Of a stretch of 11,909 nt of DNA, positions 6,912 through 11,909 are shown one piece after another; position 1 is the stretch's first letter; the number at the start of each line of letters is the position of its first letter. Under the pieces are notes generated by a model. It searched no databases, was not told where the DNA came from, and was given only the letters and a program-made list of their open reading frames with translations. This DNA is from CAVRJC01 sp964505725 (lineage in GTDB: Bacteria > Actinomycetota > Acidimicrobiia > IMCC26256 > DASPTH01): positions 1-11,909 of the forward strand of contig CAZDJK010000026.1 in the NCBI GenBank assembly GCA_964505725.1. The letters are read 5' to 3'. The position numbers and the translations under genes are program-made.

Positions 6912-7958
6912 ATGACCAGGTCGGCCGAACGCCTCGGCTGCTACGTGCTCCCGGGCGGTGTCGGCGACGCGCGTCCCGTCGTCGACCAGGCCCGCGCCGC
7001 CGAGCAGAGCGGCCTCGGCACGGTGTGGATCGGGGAGCGCTACGACACGAAGGACCTGCCGTCGCTCGCGGGTGCGCTGACCCAGGCGACGAGCCGCGTG
7101 CGCATCGCGGCCGGGATCACCCACCCGGGCCTGCGCCACCCGATGGTGCTCGCGTCGATGGGACAGACGCTCCAGTCGCTCTCCGACGGGCGCTTCGTGC
7201 TCGGGCTCGGCCGCTCGGCGCCGTGGCGCTGGCGCGACTACGGCGCGCCGGCTCCGACCCTCGCGTCGCTCGGCGACACCGCCCGCATCCTCCGTCGCCT
7301 CTGGGCAGGGAAAACCGTGGACTACGACGGGCCGGCAGGTCGGTTCCCGCGGCTCCGACTCGCGCAGCGCCCGGACGTGGCGCCCCCACCGTTGTTGCTG
7401 GCAGCCGTGGGCCCGAAGACGCTCGCCCTCGCGGGCCGCGCGTTCGACGGCGTGATCCTTCACCCGTTCCTGACCCCCGACGCGGTCGCCCGTTCCATGG
7501 CGATCGTCCGCGAGGCAGCCTCCGCAAACGGGCGCGACCCCGCGTCGCTCCGGTGCGCCGCCACGGTGGTGGTGGCTCCCGATGCCTCCGAACGGGCGGT
7601 CCACCTCGCCGTCAACGCGCGCGCCGCGGGCTACTTCCACGTGTCGGGCCTCGGCGACGCGCTCGTCGCCGCCAATGGTTGGGACGCCGCCGAGCTCGCC
7701 CGCTACCGCGCATCCCCGATGCTCACGGCGCTCGGGGACCGCCAGGCCGACAAGACGCTCTCGCGGGACGAGCTGATCGAGGTGAGTGAGCACCTGCCGG
7801 GCTCGTGGCTCCCGGCTTCCTCTGCCTTCGGTCCGCTCGATCACTGCGTGACGCGACTTCGCGAATACCTCGACGCCGGTGCCGACGAGCTGGTGCTGCA
7901 CGGCACCACCGCGGATCAGCTCGGACCGCTGGCGGCGGCGTTCGGGGCGCCGCCGTGA
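6912..7958 (+). CDS. LLM-class flavin/F420-dependent oxidoreductase
   Basis: The 348-residue protein belongs to the luciferase-like monooxygenase superfamily. Visible features are an N-terminal strand LGCYVLPGG, TVWIGERYD (38-46), a segment with TSRVRIAAGI then HPMVLA, and the hallmark SDGRFVLGLGRS near 91-102. Then come PPPLLLAAVGPKTLALAGRA in the barrel core and a C-terminal DAGADELVLHG. In actinobacteria this branch commonly uses coenzyme F420; use of FMN cannot be excluded. The ATG at 6912 is preferred because the conserved region starts directly after it and a TAnnnT hexamer sits 7 bases upstream; an in-frame GTG at 6879 has no support. The gene leads a trio joined by stop/start overlaps. 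Redox chemistry on the substrate of the two following genes is the likely role. Confidence 0.87.
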   Translation: MTRSAERLGCYVLPGGVGDARPVVDQARAAEQSGLGTVWIGERYDTKDLPSLAGALTQATSRVRIAAGITHPGLRHPMVLASMGQTLQSLSDGRFVLGLGRSAPWRWRDYGAPAPTLASLGDTARILRRLWAGKTVDYDGPAGRFPRLRLAQRPDVAPPPLLLAAVGPKTLALAGRAFDGVILHPFLTPDAVARSMAIVREAASANGRDPASLRCAATVVVAPDASERAVHLAVNARAAGYFHVSGLGDALVAANGWDAAELARYRASPMLTALGDRQADKTLSRDELIEVSEHLPGSWLPASSAFGPLDHCVTRLREYLDAGADELVLHGTTADQLGPLAAAFGAPP

Positions 7959-9061
7959 TCGACCTACCCGAGGAGCTTGCCGCGCCACTCGGCGCGTGGC
8001 TCGCCCCGCGGCTGGGTGCCGAACGCGTCGAATTCGTGGAGCTCGCGCGCGCACCCGCCGGGCAGTCGAACGACACGATTCTCTGCGACGTGGTCGCCGA
8101 CGGTCGTGCCGAACGTCTGGTCGTACGCCGGGAGGCGAGCGAGCATGCGATCTTCCGCCGTCCCGACGTCGTGCGAGAAGCGCGTGTGCTCGAATCGCTC
8201 GGCGCGACCCCGGTGCCCGTGCCCGCGGTGCGCTGGATCGAGCCCGATGCCGCGGTGCTCGGCGCCCCGTTCTTCGTGATGGAACGGATCGTCGGTCGCG
8301 TACCCACGGGCAAACCGTCGATCCACACGGTCGGCTGGCTCCCGACGCTCGACACCGCGGAACGAGCGCGACTGTGGTCCTCCGCGCTCGACGTCGTGGT
8401 TGCGGTTCACGACGTCGACTGGCCGGCGACCCACGGTTTTCTCGTCGCGGACGACAACGAGGACGCGTCGCTTCGGGGCAATCTCTCCTCCCTGCTCGAC
8501 TGGTACCGCTGGACCACCGCGGGTCGCGGCTACCCGGTCACCGACGCCGCCGCGAGCTATCTGGAGGCCGGCGCGGATGGTGTGGACGCACGAGACGCCG
8601 TGCTGCTCTGGGGAGACGCGCGCGTCGGCAACATGATCTTCGGCGACGACAACACCGTGGCGGCCGCGGTCGACTGGGAGACGGCTGCGATCGGCCCGCC
8701 CGAACGCGACGTCGCCCACTGGTTGTTCTTCGACGAGTTCGGCACCGATGCGATCGGCGTCGACCGCCTGCCCGGTTGGCCGGACCGGGAGACGACGATC
8801 GCGCGCTACGAGGCGCTCTCGGGCCGTCGGCTGCGTGATCTGGAGTTCTTCGACGTGATGGACGAGCTGTTCATGGCGACGACGCTGATCCGCCAGGCCG
8901 ACGCGCGGGTCGCGCGCGGTCTCGCCCCTCCCAACACGCGTATGGGGCACGACAACACGGTCACCCAGATGCTCGCCCGGCGCCTCGGCGTCGCCATCCC
9001 GGAACTCTCGCCCGACTACCTCGCGCACCGGGGATACACGTCTGCTAAGACGACGTCGTGA
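7955..9061 (+). CDS. APH-like phosphotransferase family protein
   Basis: The 368-residue protein has the kinase-like fold of the aminoglycoside phosphotransferase/ACAD10-11 N-terminal family. It contains a beta-3 segment LVVRRE (55-60) with Arg where kinases have Lys, and a probable helix-C Glu in REARVLE. FFVMERIVGR forms the hinge region. The catalytic loop is LLWGDARVGN, giving Asp221 and Asn226 with Trp in place of the usual His of HGD, and the metal-binding Asp240 is in AVDWE. The key Asp residues are kept, so it is probably active as a small-molecule kinase or CoA-ester-linked phosphotransferase. The GTG start at 7955 overlaps the LLM stop (GTGA), and its own stop overlaps the next GTG. 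Related proteins occur in lipid and steroid catabolic regions. An antibiotic-resistance role is not supported by the metabolic context. Confidence 0.83.
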   Translation: MIDLPEELAAPLGAWLAPRLGAERVEFVELARAPAGQSNDTILCDVVADGRAERLVVRREASEHAIFRRPDVVREARVLESLGATPVPVPAVRWIEPDAAVLGAPFFVMERIVGRVPTGKPSIHTVGWLPTLDTAERARLWSSALDVVVAVHDVDWPATHGFLVADDNEDASLRGNLSSLLDWYRWTTAGRGYPVTDAAASYLEAGADGVDARDAVLLWGDARVGNMIFGDDNTVAAAVDWETAAIGPPERDVAHWLFFDEFGTDAIGVDRLPGWPDRETTIARYEALSGRRLRDLEFFDVMDELFMATTLIRQADARVARGLAPPNTRMGHDNTVTQMLARRLGVAIPELSPDYLAHRGYTSAKTTS

Positions 9062-10206
9062 CCGAGCTCGAGCGGAACCTGCTGGCAGCGCCCCAGGCGG
9101 CGCACGCAAAAGTCGAGATCTACTCAGGAGTCGCCCGGCTCGCCCGCACCGTGTGGGGGAGCGAGGTGAAGGTCGCGGGCACGCGCCCGACGACCGCGCT
9201 CGTCTGGTGTCACCCCACGGCGAACTTCCTCGGCCACTACGCGCTCCCCGGCCTCGCCGAACGAGGTTTCGGCGCGGTGGGCCTCACGACGCGTTACGTG
9301 GGCAACGACACGAGCCTCATCATGGAGAACTGCCTGCTCGACATGGGTGCGATGGTCGCGCATCTCCGCACGCTCGGGTACGACCGCGTCGCGCTCGTCG
9401 GTAACTCGGGGGGCGCGTCGGTGGTGCCGTACTACCAGGCCCAGGCGGTCGCACCGTCGGTCACGTCGCCGCCGGGCGGAGGTCCCGATCTGACCGCCGC
9501 GAACCTCGTTCCGGTCGACGGCGTCGCGATGTTCAACGCGCACCCGTCCCGCGCCCGTCTCTGCACCGAATGGCTCGATCCCGCCATCGTCGACGAGCAC
9601 CAGCCCTTCGAGCGAGACGCTTCGCTCGACATGTACGACCCCCGCAACGGGCCGCCCTACCCGGATGACTTCGTCGCGCGCTACCGCGAAGCGCAACGAG
9701 CGCGGAACCGGCGTATCTCGTCGTGGGCCGCGGGCCAGCTCGAGGCGGTCGGCGCACCGTCGCACTTCCCGGCAGGTCTCGACGACCTGACGTTCGTCGT
9801 GCACGGCACGACCGCCGATCTCCGCTTCCTCGACGGCACCATCGACCCGAGCGACCGCGAGATCGGCGTGTCCCTGTGGGGGCCGCCGGCCGTCGCCAAC
9901 TACCTCCCCGCCGGGATCGGCCGGTGCTCGACGCTGCGGTCGTGGCTCAACCAGTGGTCGCTCGACCACACGCTCGGCGACTCGCTCCGCTGGCTGCCCG
10001 AGATCGAGTGCCCGGTGTGGGTGGGTGCCGGTACCGCGGATCCCGTCGTGGTACCCCAGCTGGCGCACCTGATGTACGACGCGGCGGCCCGCGCTTCCAC
10101 GAGGACGCTGGTCGAGGTCGCGGGGGGGACCCACTACTTCGAGGGCCAGCCGGCACAGCTCGGCGAGGCGCTCGACGGTCTCGCGGCGTGGGCCGAGCGC
10201 CTCTGA
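9058..10206 (+). CDS. Alpha/beta hydrolase
   Basis: The 382-residue protein has an alpha/beta-hydrolase triad in order: nucleophile Ser117 in VGNSGGA (GxSxG), acid Asp328 in GAGTADPVV, and His359 in GGTHYFEG. LVWCHPTANFLGHY at 48-61 fits the strand and oxyanion-hole loop that precede the nucleophile. About 210 residues separate Ser117 from Asp328, more than in small hydrolases, indicating a sizeable lid or cap. No signal peptide is seen, so it is probably cytoplasmic. The GTG start at 9058 overlaps the phosphotransferase stop, and homology-like sequence begins soon after. It probably cleaves an ester, lactone, thioester or C-C bond in the product of its partners. Substrate unknown. Confidence 0.82.
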   Translation: MTELERNLLAAPQAAHAKVEIYSGVARLARTVWGSEVKVAGTRPTTALVWCHPTANFLGHYALPGLAERGFGAVGLTTRYVGNDTSLIMENCLLDMGAMVAHLRTLGYDRVALVGNSGGASVVPYYQAQAVAPSVTSPPGGGPDLTAANLVPVDGVAMFNAHPSRARLCTEWLDPAIVDEHQPFERDASLDMYDPRNGPPYPDDFVARYREAQRARNRRISSWAAGQLEAVGAPSHFPAGLDDLTFVVHGTTADLRFLDGTIDPSDREIGVSLWGPPAVANYLPAGIGRCSTLRSWLNQWSLDHTLGDSLRWLPEIECPVWVGAGTADPVVVPQLAHLMYDAAARASTRTLVEVAGGTHYFEGQPAQLGEALDGLAAWAERL

Positions 10207-10338
10207 GCAGGGGGAACGAAGTCCCCGATGGGGACAAGTGGTGCCGGACGCCGCGTTCGGGGCAGCCTGCCTTGCGATCGGCGCGCCGGTGTGAAAATCT
10301 GACGCTCTCGTCATTGTCCGGGGTTTGGGGGGAGAGGC
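10207..10338 (+). promoter_or_regulatory. Intergenic region: hairpin and possible promoter before the binding-protein gene
   Basis: Just after the hydrolase stop, GTCCCC-GAT-GGGGAC at 10221-10235 forms a perfect 6-bp stem, and the alternative GGGGA/TCCCC at 10211-10226 shares its middle arm. No U-tract follows. Further down is the only AT-rich pocket (around 10293-10300). TTGCGA at 10272-10277 lies 17 bases before AAATCT at 10295-10300, a poor sigma-70-like match. GGAGAGG at 10331-10337 is a good ribosome site for the ATG at 10339. Confidence 0.28.
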
Positions 10339-11598
10339 ATGAAGACGTCGGGACGCGCGCCGCGCATGGCGTTCGTGGTGGGGATCAGCGTCGCGTTGGT
10401 CGCTGCGCTCATGAGCTCGTCGGCAGACGCGTCGGGTGGCGTGCCCGCGCAGTCGGGGAGCCCTTCGGGGACTCCGCTCGTGATCGGCTGGATCGGGACC
10501 CAGAGCAGCTCGGCACCGACGGGAGGGAGCAAGCAGGGGTCCGACACGCTGGCGGCGTGGGTCAAGTGGACCAACACCCATGGTGGGGTCAACGGGCACC
10601 CGGTGAAGGCCTACTACGAGGACGACAAGGGTGATCCGGCGGTGGCATCGGCGGCGATCAAGACCCTCGTCGAGGACGACCACGTGATCGCGGTGGTCGG
10701 GTCGCAGGCCGGAGGGACCGAGCAGACGTGGGCCGACTACGTGAAGAGCAAGCGGGTCCCGGTGATCGCGACCAGCCAGATCGACGCGTTGGACTTCACC
10801 AACCCGATGTTCTACGGGCTGGGCGGCAGCGTGATCACGAACATCTGGGGCCAGATGAAGTCGGCGGCGGTGGCGGGCGCGAAGAACGTCGGGATCGTGC
10901 TCTGCACCGAGGTGGCGGCGTGTGCGCAGGCGCAGCCGCTGTTCAACGCCGACGCCAAGTCGGTCGGCTTGAACCCGGTGTTCAACGTGCTCGCGTCCCA
11001 GACCGCCCCGAGCTACACCGCGCAGTGCCTGTTGGGCATCCAGAACAAGGCGCAGGCGATGGCAGCGTTCATCAACGTGATCCAGATGGTGCGTGACTGC
11101 AGCCGTCAGAACTACCACCCGATCTGGATCAACTCGAGCGGCGGGCCCACTCCGGCGACCATCCGCAGCGCACCCGAGCTCGGCAAGTCGGTCGGCTCGA
11201 CGCCCAACTGGACCTGTACCGACAAGCAGGCGGCGACGAACAAGCTCACCAAGGACTACGTCGCCGCGATGAAGAAGTACGCGGCGGAGTGGGCGCCGGG
11301 CGGGAAGCACTTCGACGTGGTCGGCGACTCGTCGTGTCTCGCGTGGACGGGTGGCATCGCGTTCGCGAAGGCGATCACGAACGCGGGGGTGGCGGCATCG
11401 GCGACGGCGACGAACGAGGACGTGATCAAGGGCCTGGCGATGTTCCAGAACGAGACTCTCGGTGGGTTCACCCCGCCGATGAACTTCAACGACGGGAGCA
11501 AGCCGAACCCGCTGAACAAGTGCATCTACCTGTACAAGTACAAGGGGACGCAGCTCGTCGCGGTGCCGAAGTTCCTGGCGTACACCTGCCAGCCGTAG
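10339..11598 (+). CDS. Branched-chain amino acid-type ABC transporter substrate-binding protein
   Basis: The 419-residue protein has a Sec signal peptide: basic residues Lys2, Arg6 and Arg9, a hydrophobic core at about 10-25, and an A-D-A site ending at residue 31. It then shows the type I periplasmic binding fold of the LivK/Peripla_BP_6 family, with LVIGWIGTQSS, LAAWVKWTNTHGGVNGHPVK, YEDDKGDP (93-100) and IAVVGSQAGG. No cysteine is near the signal cleavage site, so it is not a lipoprotein, unlike most Gram-positive binding proteins. No alternative start exists between the upstream in-frame stop (10300) and 10339. Eight cysteines (189, 195, 230, 254, 293, 333, 395, 417) sit in the C-terminal half, possibly as disulfides. 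It captures a small solute outside the membrane for an ABC importer; no permease or ATPase gene is in the window. The next gene follows after 30 bases. Confidence 0.88.
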   Translation: MKTSGRAPRMAFVVGISVALVAALMSSSADASGGVPAQSGSPSGTPLVIGWIGTQSSSAPTGGSKQGSDTLAAWVKWTNTHGGVNGHPVKAYYEDDKGDPAVASAAIKTLVEDDHVIAVVGSQAGGTEQTWADYVKSKRVPVIATSQIDALDFTNPMFYGLGGSVITNIWGQMKSAAVAGAKNVGIVLCTEVAACAQAQPLFNADAKSVGLNPVFNVLASQTAPSYTAQCLLGIQNKAQAMAAFINVIQMVRDCSRQNYHPIWINSSGGPTPATIRSAPELGKSVGSTPNWTCTDKQAATNKLTKDYVAAMKKYAAEWAPGGKHFDVVGDSSCLAWTGGIAFAKAITNAGVAASATATNEDVIKGLAMFQNETLGGFTPPMNFNDGSKPNPLNKCIYLYKYKGTQLVAVPKFLAYTCQP

Positions 11599-11628
11599 AG
11601 CCGGCGAGACACGAGGAAGGCGACCAAG

Positions 11629-11909
11629 ATGCCGCTTCCGAAGGACGTGCAGATCGTCAGCGTCGACGACCACGTGATCGAGCACGGGAACGTGTGGCAG
11701 GACCGGCTGCCCGCGAAGTACCGGGAGCTCGGGCCCCGTAGCGTCAAGGACGAGCAGGGAAACGACACCTGGCTCTTCGAGGGGAGGCCCTACCACAACA
11801 TCGGCCTCAACGCGGTGGCGGGGAAGAAGCGCGAGGAGTTCGGGCTCGATCCGACCCGTTACTCCGACATGATCCCCGGGTGCTACGACCCCAAGGAGCG
11901 CGTGAAGGA
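11629..11909 (+). CDS. Amidohydrolase family 2 protein, 3' partial
   Basis: The frame is open from the ATG at 11629 to the end of the window (93 codons). GAGGAAGG at 11613-11620 is a strong ribosome site 8 bases before the ATG. The protein begins MPLPKDVQIVSVDDHVIE, with the Asp-x-His metal motif of amidohydrolase-2 enzymes. It shares with the amidohydrolase at 3295 the segments IVSVDDHV, VW..RLPA.YRE/D.GP and PGCYDP.ER. In this copy the region between is shorter (PGCYDP starts near residue 83 rather than 102). It lies 30 bases after the binding-protein gene and is probably in the same transcript, suggesting it acts on the imported solute. The rest, including the remaining metal ligands, is outside the window. 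Confidence 0.85.
   Translation, partial: MPLPKDVQIVSVDDHVIEHGNVWQDRLPAKYRELGPRSVKDEQGNDTWLFEGRPYHNIGLNAVAGKKREEFGLDPTRYSDMIPGCYDPKERVK

Noticed and set aside
6837..8054. Upstream extension of the SDR reading frame
   Set aside because: Opposite strand to the LLM gene and without SDR-like sequence; the Rossmann motif starts right after the GTG at 6836.
7955..9061. Aminoglycoside resistance gene
   Set aside because: Only the general APH fold is shared; the catalytic loop differs and the gene sits in a metabolic operon.
9124..11796. 890-codon open frame on the minus strand spanning the hydrolase, binding protein and second amidohydrolase
   Set aside because: It is antisense to three genes with clear motifs, and its product is a low-complexity mix rich in Arg, Val, Asp and His with no recognisable domain; such frames are usual in GC-rich DNA.

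Overview
The window is GC-rich (by eye around 70%) with strong G/C at third codon positions, dense gene packing and several GTG starts. The gene content includes an F420-type luciferase-like oxidoreductase, AMP- and NDP-forming acyl-CoA ligases, an SDR, amidohydrolase-2 proteins, a VOC protein, APH-like phosphotransferase and a LivK-type binding protein. Together these point to an actinobacterium, perhaps of the Acidimicrobiia or a mycobacteria-like lineage; that placement is inference. No rRNA, tRNA, CRISPR array, transposase or phage gene was seen. Ten protein genes are supported, two of them cut by the window edges.

Layout. Bases 1-1572 (+) are the 3' part of an NDP-forming acyl-CoA ligase, followed 10 bases later by an AcuI/YhdH-type NADPH reductase (1583-2581, +). 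After an 81-base gap come a VOC-fold metalloprotein (2663-3298, +) and an amidohydrolase (3295-4491, +) that overlap by four bases. A short convergent gap then meets a minus-strand pair, an SDR (6099-6836) and an AMP-forming acyl-CoA ligase (4547-6094). Divergent from it is a plus-strand trio with overlapping stop/start codons: an LLM/F420-type oxidoreductase (6912-7958), an APH-like phosphotransferase (7955-9061) and an alpha/beta hydrolase (9058-10206). After 132 bases comes a periplasmic-type substrate-binding protein (10339-11598), then the start of a second amidohydrolase (11629 to the window end) related to the first.

The content reads as a catabolic region: solute capture (binding protein), activation to CoA thioesters (two ligases), redox steps (AcuI-like, SDR, LLM) and C-C, C-O or ester cleavage (VOC, amidohydrolases, alpha/beta hydrolase). 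No substrate can be named from sequence alone. The most notable points are two TAnnnT hexamers placed exactly 7 bases before an ATG (probable leaderless transcripts), a binding protein with no lipobox but eight cysteines, a tightly coupled LLM/kinase-like/hydrolase trio, and paired amidohydrolase paralogues.
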